64,000 bases of DNA from Mixophyes australis (taxonomy: Eukaryota; Chordata; Amphibia; Anura; Limnodynastidae): contig JAVHZZ010000006.1 of the NCBI GenBank assembly GCA_036250195.1, positions 73,667,369-73,731,368 of the forward strand, read 5' to 3'. The translations under genes and the position numbers were made by a program. This document shows positions 12,236-24,439 of this stretch, one piece after another. The stretch's first letter is position 1; each line of letters begins with the position of its first letter. A model generated the notes under the pieces. It made no database searches. It was not told where the DNA came from and saw nothing but the letters and a program-made list of their open reading frames with translations.

Positions 12236-13708
12236 CAATCACATCAATATTATTATTGTTATTATTATTATGTATCCTCAACAGATTCCACAACATGGTG
12301 CACCCCGAGAGAATATACTATGAATAACAATTCATTAACCAACAATTTAATAAAAGGCAAGAAGCCTCTGCTCAGTAGAGCCTACCATCTAAAAGTGTTT
12401 AGTGGACCAGCAACATGTAAGTCACAAAGATGAACTTTATCAAATGCTAAATAATGCTGTAAGAGCAAGTCACCCATCTAGTTTGTATGTAAGATATACT
12501 TGTCCTCATTTTATTTCTCCCCTCTGCCATCATCCCCTATCCACTGCTTCACAATGACGCAATTTGATCCATTGGTCGGGGGGTGCAAACTGCATCATCT
12601 TTGGCCCACCCACACTGCAAGAATGTCAGGGGCCTACTGCTCCAGGCGATCTCTCTGAAATTCAGGAGTCTTCTGGACATTCTTGATGGAGGATGTTGTA
12701 GATAAAAAGTAAATAAGCTGTGAGCTGAGTCAGGTGTAGGTGATAGGGTTGAGGTCACCTATTAAACTAAGGGATACAATGCTAGGGAACTCAGGAAATT
12801 CATATGTTTTTATGTCACACTGTAAAATTTGGAGGATAGAGGTTAGTATGGTTGAAGTGATGTATTTCAGATAGGTGCAGCAAAGGAGAAGTGTTGTAGA
12901 CTGAAGTTAGAGGTGCTAATAAGGGAGGATGATAGGTATAGGTCTTTGGTAGGCTGGGGAGCTCAGATTGGTAAGAAAATAGCCATATAGAACATGTAGA
13001 AGATGGCAACATGATCAGACCTGACATAAGACAAACATGAAGTGCTATTTGAGGGCCATCTTATAAAAACTGCCAATTTTACCCATTAATTTTCATATCC
13101 TCTGTTTTTACACATTATTTATGTGCAACTGTTTTCATAAATATAGTCCATTGCATTTTCAATTAAAATATGTGCTTAGCTCTAGATATTTATTACTGCC
13201 AACCCAATTGCATTTCATACTGTGATGATAGTGTGGCTCTGTTCTTCATTTACAATTGCACTACTCTGGGCTGAATTGGTTAATTGATGTAAATACCCTG
13301 TAGATCACATTGTAAAAAGGACTCAGGATTTTTGTCAACTATGAGTGATTACTTTAGTAGCCTTGTCTCTGTTCATGTGGGAAAATTATTGCATTAACAA
13401 TGAAACCACCTGTTCACTAGCAGGAAAATCTTTAGCTCCCAAGATACTAAGCTCTGAAAATAACATTGTTACTTTGAAAACCTACACAGCAGAACCTCAA
13501 TATTGATATAACAGACACAAGACTGACCCATTCAGTCTGGCCTTTTCCTCTGCTACAGAAATTCAGTCTATGTAATTGAAAAGATTCTGTCTTTCCCAAC
13601 TACATTTTTTTCAACTAAAGCTGCGTTGGCTCTTAAACTAGATCTCAAAGACTCGCCAGCAGCTTCTGAATTTTAACCTAGACCTTCCTGAAACACAGCT
13701 ATGTCAAT
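12236..13708. other. Unannotated sequence
   Basis: A small TTA repeat follows 12246. A segment at about 12590-12690 (TCTCTGAAATTCAGGAG) may be a decayed terminus of the CATACTTGCC MITE family. No coding homology. Confidence 0.35.
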
Positions 13709-13712
13709 AAAA

Positions 13713-13714
13713 CG

Positions 13715-13747
<33 letters not shown>
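13713..13747. repeat. (TA)n microsatellite
   Basis: Uninterrupted AT dinucleotides, directly visible. Confidence 0.95.
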
Positions 13748-13750
<3 letters not shown>

Positions 13751-14585
13751 ATGATTGATCCAGCTGTGTTCAAACATGAATTTTTCTCACTCCCAGAGAT
13801 GTTGCAGTTTTTCTGACTAGGAAATGTCTAAGGTGAGGAAACACCTACCTGGATGAAGTAATATTAAAATAAATGGGAAACGCAAATCCCTTGTCACATG
13901 GTAACAATTCAGTTGTCAAAGATCAGAATGTGCCATTTTGACAGTGGAATCTTTCTGGTGTGGCAAAGAAAATAAGTCCCCAATTCACTTTAATGTTACG
14001 CTGACTGAGCCAATCCTCACTTTAGAACACGGCGGTTTCCTGGTCAGAAAATTGCATAATTTAAAATGTCCAAGTGAAATAGGTCAGGTTGACGTCTCTG
14101 AACACAAGAATAAATGTTGGCTTTTAAGTATGGTGTTTTAAAGGCAAAGGACTGATCTATAGTAATGAATGCAGGCTCAGAGCAAGCAACTGTACACAAG
14201 CCTCCAACATAACCCCATCCACAATGTATGAAATACTTTGCCTCTTAATTTCCCACTTAATTTACTATTGCAATAATCTGGACTTAATTAATTAATTTAT
14301 GTAAAATAAAAAAGAAATTCTCACCATTCATTCAGCACAGGCAGCTCTACTAAGGCAGGAGTTTGGGTGCAGGGTATTATGTACCGAAGGGAATTATGTT
14401 TTAGGATCTGTTTTCGAGTCTGTATTCATTACTATAGGTCAGTTTTAATCACTTGTGTGACACAATATCCTAATCATATTACATTACCCCTTTCTCCTCT
14501 GCAACCATGGAGCCCCAACTTAGTATGGAACCATAATGTTACCATAAAACCTTAATGTTGTACTTACCAGTACATTATAATAAAC
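13748..14585. other. Unannotated sequence; part resembles a segment near 61.0 kb
   Basis: The part at about 13970-14120 shares the phrase CACTTTAGAA...GTTTCCTGGTC with about 60985-61135, suggesting a shared, otherwise undefined repeat. No gene is recognised. Confidence 0.3.
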
Positions 14586-15084
14586 TAGGGGTGTGCACCG
14601 GCCACTTTTGGTGTTTTGGGTTTTGGGTTCTGATTAGCTTGAGGTTTTGGGTTCTGATTTATTTTGCCAAAACACCCTATGAAAGGTTTTGGTTCTGATT
14701 TTGGGTTTTGGGTTCTGATTATTTTTTTTAAAAAAAGCATAAAAAGTGCTAAAATCCATATTTTTGGTTTTTTTTTCCACTCCTACACTATTATTAACCT
14801 CAATAACATTCATTTCCACTAATTTCCAGTCTATTCTGAACACCTCACACCTCACAATATTGTTTTTAGTCCAAAAGGTTGCACCGAAGCAGCTGGATGT
14901 CTAAGCTAAGCGACACAAGTGGGCGGCACAAACACGTGGCCCATCTAGGAGTGGCACTGCAGTGGCAGACAGGATGGCAGTTTGCAAGAGTTTGCTAGAG
15001 GTGCAAGATGGAATTGTCCTTGGGCCCTCGCACCCACCCTGATGTTGTTGAAATAGGACATTCGCACTTAAACAAACCAATCAG

Positions 15085-15282
15085 GAACAGTGAACGTAGT
15101 TTAATCTCTGGTACTAATATTTCTGGACTGCAGGAACAGTGAACGTAGTTTGAAATTGCAGTACCTATTTTTTGGTACAGCAGCAACAGTGAACGTATTT
15201 TTATATATTGCAGTACTAATATTTCTTGACTGCAGGAACAGTGAACCTATTCATATATTGCAGTAGAAATTTTTATAGACTT
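15085..15282. repeat. Degenerate tandem repeat, period 49-53 bp
   Basis: Four unit starts built on (G)AACAGTGAACGTA occur at 15085, 15134, about 15183 and 15236. Units share TTGCAGTAC and ACTAATATTTCT. Confidence 0.8.
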
Positions 15283-15394
15283 TTTTTTATAGTTTTTTTT
15301 ATATATTTTTTTAATTATTTTTGTATATTTTTTTTATAATTTTTATTTATTTTTTTTTTTTACTTTTTAATAATTTTTAAATAACAATGCCCTT

Positions 15395-15600
15395 AGCAGA
15401 ACAGAGCATAGGACACAGCACCACTGGACTCAGCAGGACAGAGCACAGGACACAGCACCACTGGACTTAGCAGGACAGAGCACAGGACACAGCACCACTG
15501 GACTCAGCAGGACAGAGCACAGGACACAGCACCACTGGACTCAGCAGGACAGAGCACAGGACATAGCACCACTAAACTGATCAGCAGGACAGAGCACAGG
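15395..15600. repeat. Tandem repeat, 37 bp unit, about 5.5 copies
   Basis: Units beginning AGCAG start at 15395, 15432, 15469, 15506, 15543 and 15583. The first five are nearly identical; the fifth has a 3-bp insertion and the sixth is partial. The units are contiguous with no unique spacers, so this is a minisatellite and not a CRISPR array. Confidence 0.95.
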
Positions 15601-16037
15601 ATCTCCCAAGTAACCACTGAAAATAAGCAGGACAGGGGCTCCCAAAATACAACCTCCCTCTTCAGTGATCGCAGGCAGAATGAAGATGGCGGCTGCGAGC
15701 GGGGAATTTATGACATCCGAGTCTCGCGAGATCCGACGCGAGACTTGGATGTCAGAGCCACGTTTTGGATTCATTTGGTGGCCGGAAATACCCGAACAGT
15801 GCTCGGATCCCGTTGGATCGGGTGGGCTCGAATTAGCGAAATCCAAGCAGCTCATCTTTATAATAAACGTGAGGGACATTTGTGAAAGTGGAGTGAAGAA
15901 AAAACTGTAGTGAAAAATTGAGTTATTTTTGAAATTTCAAAGTGAATATAGTAGAACATTTCAAGTAAGATTTTACTCCAATTTTTCTTACCCCGTTTTC
16001 AAATGTGCTAGCCAGTTTGTGGGCTGAATTAATATTC

Positions 16038-16250
16038 CATACTTGCCCACTGTCCCAATTCTGCTCAAATGTGCAGATTTTGGGCCTCAAAAGGGACAGC
16101 GCTTACATGAAAGTGGGTGGAGTTTCACCAAAAGTGGGTGTTTCTGGTCAGATCAGGGTGGGGTTGAGTGGATCAGAGCAGTCTTATTTTGTCCAATTTC
16201 ACCTCCCTTGTGTGTATTGGTGCTTTTTAAGTTGTCACATTGCTACATCG
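16038..16250. mobile_element. hAT-like MITE fragment (CATACTTGCC family)
   Basis: Starts CATACTTGCCCACTGTCCC, matching the family left terminus. The interior AAAGTGGGTGGAG is familiar from related frog repeats. The right terminus is not evident, so the copy is truncated or internally changed. Confidence 0.4.
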
Positions 16251-19200
16251 GGGAGGGCTGGTTAGAAGGAGACAAGCAAGACAAAATAAATACTAAAAAA
16301 AATAAACATATACTAAAAAAATAACATTTACTAAACAAATTGCTGGCATGATATATAAGAAGTTGTATGTATGATTAATTCCGAATATGTCGAATATGCT
16401 TCTAATTGCACGTTTTCTTCTCTTTCATGTAACGTAAGTAGCAAAGTAATCTGCATTTAATGTATGGTGTGACCAACGCTGAGCACAAAATCTCCATGTT
16501 ATTTTTTGGGGTGTGTTTTAGCCTGCATATTACATCACTGATAACTTATTCAGATACACAGATATTTCATTTTAGTGCTTATTTTTGCACTAATGTGTCA
16601 GATCTATGAATGATACATAAGGGGTATTGGTCTGTAGCCGGAGAAAAAGAGTACAAGGTAAGAATGCAATCTATTGTGGAGAATAGGGGGGTTTTAGATG
16701 AGGCATGTTGTGACAGACAGTCATGAGCTTCATGGTGCAGATAGAGGTGGGACCTAAAGATCTGGAGAGTGACTAAGGCAAGTCTGGTGTCAGGGCTGGG
16801 TTAGAAGGACGGGGGAATGATTGACCAGATGTGAGTGTGTGAATGGCAGGTTGGGCAAGCATTACGGAGACGTTCTTGAGCTGGTATGCATGTGCTATAT
16901 GCATTAGACAAGAAGTATATACTTTCAAAATTTCCCAGTGTAAGCAGGCCTGAGTTATGTAATAGGGCAGCCATGCCTTAGCTGGTAAGAAGATATGTTG
17001 AAATGATGAGGTGGGTGCTCTTTAAATCCCCTAGTTTAATTTGAGTTTTTACTTTTAAAAAACAGTGGCTTCCACCTCCACAATTTACTTGCCGATTTGA
17101 TTGTGCGTGTCTTTCTTTTAAGAGGGAGAGCGGGTAGGGCATCTGCCACTTATGGGTATAGTACAAAATATTTAAAGGGGTAAAACTAGTAACTGTGCTG
17201 CCTGAGGATGCAACTGAGGTGATACCCTTCTCAACCTGTGTAGCAATTAACAGGGACAGGTAGATTACTCAGTTATACAATATAAAAGGCAAATATCCTC
17301 ACTTAAGCATGATTAGATCTAGATGATTAGAGCAAAACTGGAAGAATATTAGATATTTTTAAATTTAGTGCCTGACATTTTGGTGCCCCCCCCATCCCAA
17401 TAGAAAAAAAAACTGCTGCGTTACCTCATTATAGGCCCAACTCTGGGATTGTGAAATGTTCTGCAGAGGGTTATAAACACTTGTCAGTGTTCTAATTAGT
17501 GATAATGCTGTTTTTGGATGAAAAAGGAGGGTCAGACAATCTCTGTGGCAGGAGAACATGACAGCACAGAGACATAGCCAATTAAAGACTCTAGGGACCC
17601 ATTCTTATTCACAGCGGGGAGGTGCACTTGTTGTTACAGCTACAGCAGTGTTTGGAAGAGAGCATGTCTGGAAATGCTTTTAACTGTACCACAGAAAATC
17701 ACAGATTGGAATAGAAGGAACATTGAGAGAGAAGTCAAAAGAAAACTATTCAATAGAGAAAGAGTTTGGTTTTATGTAGCAGAGACAGACAACCAGTTAT
17801 CATTGGAGTAAAATTCTCATAATGCTTTGCAGGGCGATTTAGAGATCACTGGAGAGAGGATGAGAAGCAGAGAGTTCTGGACATGTTATATGATCTCCTA
17901 TCTGAACATACTACAGATTAAAGCTCATCTATTATATGTTAAGTTTTTAGTAGATTATCACCCTGAAATGTAACTGGTTGTTCATCTTTGTGCTCAACCA
18001 CCTGACCGATAGAGATGGAGTATTTGGGAATGGGTTAGTTCTACTTAAAACGTAGGTAACATGAAATTACATTATATGGTTGCTGCTGCAGGCGATTTTA
18101 GGGAAGGAGATAACAGGTGTCTGAAACCCCCCTTATGTAAGAAAGATTGGGAAGATTTTAAAGATACACATTAGGAATACATCATCACTTTTTTTTGTAG
18201 TGTATAAGCGCCTTGACACTTCAGGTATGCCCACCAAAGTTCCCCTAAATTCACTTCAATGTAATTCACTTCAATGTAATTCTCCAAAAAATGCTCATAA
18301 AGGCATGAGGTTATGTTCTGTACCTGACTTTTTAAGAATACTCCAATTGAATGCATGGGGATTAAAAACTAATTTTCTACACTCCTGCATGCATGAGAGG
18401 AAGAATCACCTAGGAAAAACAGGAATAAACATCCATCTAAATTTACTCTTCACAAAAAGAAAAAAACGTCAGCTTCTGGAGTACCACATGTGGCCGGCAG
18501 GTGACCATATAAAGCCAAACCATTCTTCCAAAGCATATTTATTACATCTTTACAGGCACGTAGTTGTCAAATATTTTAGAAATAGATTAATATGAAATGT
18601 AATCTTTGTGGGTTTTTTTGTATTTATATTAATACTCTCTATAATATGGTTATGATATATATTCTCACAGGTAGTGTCATCTCTTACCCGTTGTCTCTTG
18701 TATGACCCTGTTATGTTGTACGCTGCATATGGTATGTTGTATTATGCAATTTACTTTGTTAGCTATGACGACTAACGGGACAGTTTAAGTTCTTCTGTAA
18801 TTTAAGAAAAGACAGTATGGCACCGTTCAGCCACCTCTACAAAATATCAAAACATGTTGTTAAAGTTTACATCGTCGGTTACAATGTATCTGATGCTTGA
18901 ACTCTCAAGCGCATCCCCAACATATAGATTAATAGATATAGATTAATAGACATCAACAATACAATTGTTGTATATGTTTTATGCTAAATACTGTTGCTAA
19001 GAGTGAGCATGATGCAATGTAGTATCAAGTAGGGGCCTTTAATTTTATATGTGGGCTCTGCCTTAAATGTGATGGACATTAATGTGAAGTGGGGTTGATG
19101 GGGGTATTAATATTGAGGAGCTAAAGATGCAATGTGAGGTCTGTGTAATAAAAGTGGTGGGCTAATAATTTGACAGGGAGGATGCAGGCCTACTTTTTAA

Positions 19201-19509
19201 ATGTGGGTGTCACTGATTTAATGTTGTGGGGGAGGGGGGGGGCTAGAGGTTTTCACTTGTTGCTCGGCTTTCCAGGAAGGGAATAACTTTTCCAAACGTT
19301 CCAGGATCCGGCCAAGCATCAACAGAGATTAAAACACCAGCAGCAATAAGTAATCAAAGCTTCAAGAGCAGGTTGGAAAGTGCAGCACAGTCTGACAATT
19401 GTTCTGACTAGGACAGTTCCGATTTTGGGCAGACTAGGGATGCCATATATGTGTTACTGTAATAAGGAAGTGGTTGCAAGTATAAAAGTTTTTTTAAAAA
19501 TAGGGCACC
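16251..19509. other. Unannotated sequence
   Basis: No recognisable gene or repeat family. A tandem duplication of TTCACTTCAATGTAA lies near 18250-18280. A tail-like segment near 18670 (CTCACAGGTAGTGTCATCTC) vaguely matches the LINE tail at 32.6 kb. The 131-codon open frame at 18200-18595 has no recognisable domain. Confidence 0.4.
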
Positions 19510-19948
19510 ATTGTTGCGTATTGGTTAGCATTGTTGCCTCACAGTGTTGGGGGTCACAAGTTCGATTATAACTAAGGGCTAGATTTACTAAGCTGCGGGT
19601 TTGCAAAAGTGGGGATGTTGCCTATAGCAACCAATCAGATTCTAGCTTTCATTTATTTAGTACCTTCTACAAAATGACAGCTAGAATCTGATTGGTTGCT
19701 ATAGGCAACATCCCCACTTTTTCAAACCCGCAGCTTAGTAAATCTAGCCCTAAGGCTCTATTTGTAGGGAGTTGGTATGTTCTCCTCATGCTTCTGTGGG
19801 TCATCCTGGTAGGTTAAGTGGTTTCTGTCAAAATTGACCCTATCCTACGTATGTGCATGGTGTAGTGAATTTAGTTTGTAGGCTCCAGTGGGACAGGGAC
19901 TGAAATGAATTATTTAAATATGCTTAGTACAGTGCTGCCTAATATGTT
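19510..19948 (+). mobile_element. tRNA-derived SINE with L2-like 3' end, interrupted by a MITE
   Basis: The 5' part carries a box A-like TATTGGTTAGC and a box B-like CAAGTTCGATTA, as in a pol III tRNA-derived promoter. The part after 19754 has the SINE body (GTATGTTCTCC, AATTGACCCTA, GACAGGGACTGA). A Harbinger-like MITE at 19576-19750 splits it, with TAA on each side. The 3' terminal GAT repeat is absent from this old copy. Confidence 0.75.
19576..19750. mobile_element. Harbinger-like palindromic MITE, copy 1, 175 bp
   Basis: Starts GGGCTAGATTTACTAAGC and ends with its inverse. The whole element is a near-perfect palindrome around TTTATTTAGTA. Flanking TAA triplets (19573-19575, 19751-19753) fit the 3-bp TWA target preference of PIF/Harbinger elements. 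Both arms contain CCAAT in NF-Y-like context (AACCAATCAG). It is inserted in the SINE at 19510-19948. Confidence 0.8.
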
Positions 19949-20143
19949 CATTAACAAAACAAAGTAGGACTTGAATAAAATGATATATAGTTTTTCATGT
20001 ACTGTTAAATCAGAAAACGTGACCTGCTATTATTGACATCCATAAGTTGTGCAGATACTTCCTTCCCATAGCTCGTTCTCCCAATGTGCACAAGCTACTG
20101 AAAATGTCGTAATATAAATGTTTGTTACAATACCACAGAGTGT

Positions 20144-20157
20144 CCGCTAGGTGGCGA
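20144..20157 (+). promoter_or_regulatory. CTCF-like motif
   Basis: CCGCTAGGTGGCGA agrees well with the CTCF core consensus (CCNNNAGGNGGC). Conservation of CTCF binding in vertebrates is established; occupancy here is inference. It lies about 20 bases upstream of a TATA-like box and a candidate first exon. Confidence 0.4.
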
Positions 20158-20167
20158 TACTCACTGT

Positions 20168-20180
20168 TGTACACTATATA
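20168..20180 (+). promoter_or_regulatory. TATA-like box upstream of candidate exon
   Basis: ACTATATATCC precedes a pyrimidine-rich run where transcription could start about 30 bases downstream. Weak evidence alone; it matters only with the exon candidate that follows. Confidence 0.25.
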
Positions 20181-20204
20181 TCCCTCCTCCCGTCTCATTC
20201 CCTT

Positions 20205-20798
20205 TCTCCCTCCTCCTTACCCTAGCTCTTTTGGCTCCAGCAGCATTCCCCTGCTCACCATCCATGGAGTAGCAGGCAAGCTGGAAGCAGTCAAGGAACA
20301 AGCAAGTAGAGAGAAAGAACAGAGCCTTGCAGGAGGCTCTCCTCACAGATTGCCAGAGAACTGTATGGACAAGCAGAAACACTTCGCCACCCTAATGCAT
20401 TGCCCACCCTGGGGAGCAGGGCTCATAAACTTTCTCCTGAAGAGCTCAGACAGGAGGATCAAGGGCTTGGAAGGAGACTCTGCGCATAAAACTTCGCTGA
20501 TCTGGGATTAGAGTGAACCCACGAATATCACGGGACCCAGTATTCTTCTGCTCAATGTGCAGCAGTTTCAAACATCACCTTATTGCAGTGAAAACAGGTT
20601 GCGATTTGGGGGGAGAAGCAGATACTCAAAGTGCAAGCCTCTTGTCATAGAGCTTACTCATACTCACCCCAATCTCCTGGAAGCTGCACTCAGGATTACA
20701 ACAGGGAGAATGTCTGGAGGATACTTGCAGACCTGTATATGGATGTCAGTTTTGGGGGTGTTGCGTCTAGCCTGTGCTCAAGGTTGGTACCCAGGGAT
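20205..20798 (+). CDS. Candidate first exon of an unknown secreted or membrane protein
   Basis: This is a predicted exon, not a recognised gene. The stretch is GC-richer and free of known repeats. The ATG at 20710 has A at -3 and opens a frame whose first residues (MSGGYLQT) precede a hydrophobic core (CIWMSVLGVLRLACA) with a plausible signal-peptidase site before QG. The frame runs into GAT|GTAAGG at 20799, a moderate splice donor (phase 2). The native stop TAA lies inside that donor, so an unspliced product would be only 30 residues. A 129-codon frame at 20122-20511 upstream has no recognisable domain and would be 5' leader. No downstream exon is visible, so a long first intron would be required. 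I cannot name a protein family. Confidence 0.3.
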
Positions 20799-21136
20799 GT
20801 AAGGAGGGTGTGTGTGTGATACCAGAGCGTAATGATCATTAGTAAATATTTCACCTTGTACATATACCCATCTGTATCACTCTAAACTCTTTCCTATATC
20901 ATGACCGATGTCATTTCTGTTATAGATCTTGATAAAAGAATATGGATTATTCAGGCAGAGGTTGTGATAAAATGCAATTATGGTACAAATGTACAGGTGT
21001 GTGCTTGTGTTCATACTTATGAGGCTCCTGCAATTTCCATACAGTGTAACACTTTAAATACTGCAATACACTGTGCAGATATGTCTTGTGAACCAATGAA
21101 CTGATTTAGACTACTAAGGTGTAGTATGTATATAAC

Positions 21137-21195
<59 letters not shown>

Positions 21196-24100
21196 ATAGT
21201 GCTTACTTTTATATCTGTTTATTAATCTGTCTATATAAACCTTACTTGTATTTGTAGTATAGGTGTGCACTGCACCTGTTTTCAGACAGGGTAGTGTACA
21301 GATAAACTCTATCAGTTGCTAAGTGTCTTGTCTCAGTATCTCGCTTAGCGTGTCATTGGTATTCTGAACATACACTATACAGTATCCAGTGTGCTACATG
21401 GCACAACACAGGAGGGCAGAAAAGTAACAATTGGGTATCAATTGGCGCCTTCTGTCCACCACAGCTGAAGTTTACAGCCACTTTACCAGTGAAAATTCTT
21501 AGAACCATTTTCAAGCCTTGTATCTTGGTCCCATGCTACTAACTGACTTCTGACTATTCAGGGGTTAATATTGCTTGGTGACCATCATTAAATGAAATAT
21601 GTTTTCACAGAGCTGCTGTGACAAAATAGACTGACACTTCAGCATCTATGTGTTTTTTCCAGCACGGAAGGGGTTAATTTGCTCACTCTCTTCCACAAGG
21701 CTGCTGGATTCTGAAAGAATGAAGTCAGTGAGTTTTGTTATTATTTTAAGTAATCCACATGCCCTGTATAACGTGTGAGACTCAATAAAACAACTGCTAT
21801 ATATGGACACATTATACAGCGTTCAGCTCCCCATATGCTGGCTGATATTCATAATGGAATACCTATATACTCTAATCATACAGTAAAATCTGATTTGTGC
21901 TTTTTTTGCCATTCCTATAGAGTATGTCACTGTGATAATCTTGCATCACATAAGAAATAAGTGTTTTACAATGTATAGTTTCGACCAATGCTCTATAATT
22001 CAGCTCCGTCTGCAGAATGTTACTTACTTTTCACTGAGCAGAGGCTAGACTAGTGCGGTTTTGTTTTTGGGGGCAGACATACAGTGGTGTGTCTGAGGTG
22101 GCATCAAGTTGGCTTGGAAATTTTAATGTTCAGACTTACCAATGTTAATAACTTTGTGCCAGGGAGTGAACAGGTATAGCATATTAAATATGTGATCATC
22201 ACTATGGGTGAATATTTTCTGCGCCAAGCGCAAGTGGCTCCCATATAGCACACCAGAGTGAAAGAAAGTTTGTCCCCCATATTATAAACTTGCGTGCTAA
22301 TTTACCAAACTTTTGCTTAAGTGCTCATATTTATAAATATGTCGTTAAAGTTTCTAGTACCTCAGGAATCTGTAGAAATCTGGATCTTTTAGTCAAAAAT
22401 CAGTTTATAAAACCTCCCCTGTATTAAGTCTTAAGAGATGGATGAGAATATCCAGTGCTTTTGTGTTTTTCATTAGTGTGTATTACTCTGCATTACCTCC
22501 CTTGTCTATTTATGCTTCTCCATGCTCCCCGCTCATTGAGAGCGCTGTAAATCTTTCTGTAAGAGTTATGGTTTGTACTTGTCTGATGCTTTCCATATCA
22601 CAATGAGGTGATATACAGGCATAAGAATCTCACACGCCAAGTATATAAATATAGGTTACTGTATGTGCAAAGTAAAACTGCTTGAGATGACCAAACCAAG
22701 GAAACTGACATTTAAAAAAACATGTTGCTTTACTGTGGGCTATAACAATGTGTAACTCTCTCTTCCTATGAGTCTCCCAGATATAAAGATATATGTTGGT
22801 TTCGTCAATCTTTTGGTGCAAATACACCCTTGCCAGTATGCCATATATATAATCAGGCAGGTATCATACATAAACACACAGGTTGGTTCACACCTGCCCG
22901 CTGTTGCATGCTCTTTGACCACTAGCAAATATCTGAAAAGCACCTTAAAATAGGATCAATAGTTTCTTATGGACTCGTTCTCATCTTTTTGTATTTTAAT
23001 TTTTTGCAATGTGGAGTGACCTATATCTCATGCGGTAAGGCACACTACCAGTACAATATATTGTATTGTTAATAGTGCATTAAAAAATGCATCACAGAAG
23101 CACAGGTTAGTTTGCATGTGTTTTGACCCATTTTCCCAGCACACAAGCCCTGTACCCTTAGCACACAATCCTACAGGCTTTTGAACCTTTTTAGATTGAA
23201 GGCTCTTCCAAGCAGTGTCCACATTCCTAAATGTTTCTCCGTCTAATTGTTATAATGTCAATTGTAATTGCAATCGTTCCTGTACATGCTGCTTACGCTG
23301 TACATTGCTGACGGAGATGTTGGCACTTTCTAAATGTATTATATTATTACTAATACTGGTCAGGCGAGTGAATTGTAAACTGTACATTGTACAATTAATA
23401 GTCCTGTAACTCATGTAAACATACAACAAAGACAATGGAATTCTCTGGGAAGAGAGCGATGGGAAGGTCACTCAGGAGAGGTACTTGAACCAGAGGTATT
23501 AAGCAGACTAGGATATAGTTAGACACACTTCTTGCTTGGAGAATACAGAGTTTGGGAAGGCTGTGATTGGGAATAATATTGGTTTTGGGATAGGAGACCT
23601 CACTACTCATACTGGGGGAATGGCCAAGATATATAACACTTTTAATGTAGGTTAAGCTTCCCCTTTAAAAGACTTCTCTTTTCCACCCATTCAGCACAAA
23701 TGTAACTTGCAAAACATAGTTTGGAATTTGGGTTAAATTGTTTTATTTTGTGCTAGTGTCTGACTACTGTTGTGTCTGGAAGTCCTGGGGTGCAGCCTAG
23801 TTTGCAATTTCATTAGGATGTGTTATTTACAGTGTATAACTCATGTGGGCTATCATTTCTCAGATATTGGAGACATGAGCAAATTGCTTCATGACATGAT
23901 TGAAGAGCCAGTTAAATGCCACCTGTGTGCACTCTGGTTTATCCAGAACTAAACAGTTAAAGAACATATTGACCAATAAATTATTTGTATTGGAAAAGTC
24001 TGTTTCTGGGATCATTGCAAAAATGTGAATCTGTTTATGATAAACTGTTGCCATTTCTGTTCAGCTCAGTACTTCCTTGTTCTGCTTGGGTAGGATGCAT

Positions 24101-24257
24101 TAAGTTGTATGTATGTGCTTCCAGAGACAGAAAGACCGTTGCTTCACACAAGCCTCCCAGAAATTTTGCTTCAGAGATTTCTGGTTGAAGTTAGGACAAT
24201 GTTAGCCAAGAACCCAAGTTGTTTTTGAAAAGATCTACAGCATTGCTGTGACCTGTG
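20799..24257. other. Unannotated sequence with a TA microsatellite
   Basis: Apart from the TA array at 21139-21193, no gene, RNA or classifiable repeat is recognised. If the exon ending at 20798 is real, this would be its intron. Confidence 0.4.
21139..21193. repeat. (TA)n microsatellite
   Basis: About 27 uninterrupted AT dinucleotides, directly visible. Confidence 0.95.
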
Positions 24258-24375
24258 ACCAGTGCCGTAACTAGACATTTTGGTGCCCTGGGCGAGACAG
24301 GGCACCGGCGCCCCTCCCATCTAAGTGGGAGTGGCATTTGACAAGTGGGTGTGGCCAACCTAATGTGTGGGTGTG
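24258..24375. repeat. Dispersed repeat fragment (CAGTGCCGTAACTAGAC end)
   Basis: Begins CAGTGCCGTAACTAGAC and runs into GCCCTGGGCGAGACAGGGC and tandem GTGGGTGTGGC motifs. This is a familiar style of anuran non-coding repeat. A GC-rich segment at 25650-25720 could be its other end, but I cannot show that. Confidence 0.35.
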
Positions 24376-24408
24376 GCTAGCACTTTACAGAGAGAGAGAC
24401 TATCATTA

Positions 24409-24437
24409 CTGGGCGGCACAGTGGTTAGCATTGCAGA
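24409..24437 (+). mobile_element. 5' fragment of the tRNA-derived SINE
   Basis: GGGCGGCACAGTGGTTAGCA matches the SINE head including box A. The rest of the element is absent after about 24437. Confidence 0.5.
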
Positions 24438-24439
24438 AT

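Larger units (their letters stand above)
14586..15850. mobile_element. Composite non-coding repeat of about 1.3 kb with internal tandem arrays
   Basis: The unit starts at GGGGTGTGCACCGGCCAC, then has several copies of GGTTTTGGGTTCTGATT. A middle section contains a 49-53 bp tandem array and an A/T homopolymer zone, followed by a 37 bp tandem array. It ends in a CpG-rich segment with GTGCTCGGATCC. The order and composition suggest one long non-autonomous transposon that has acquired satellites, but no transposase remains and I could not define its right terminus or a target duplication. Confidence 0.4.

Noticed and set aside
15395..15600. 37-bp direct repeats considered as a CRISPR array
   Set aside because: The units are contiguous without variable spacers and lie in a eukaryotic repeat; it is a minisatellite.
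18200..18595. 131-codon open frame
   Set aside because: No recognisable domain; includes a small tandem duplication (SLQCNSLQCN) from a DNA repeat.
20122..20511. 129-codon open frame upstream of the candidate exon
   Set aside because: It starts before the likely transcription start, has no recognisable domain and low-complexity P/S stretches. More likely leader or non-coding.
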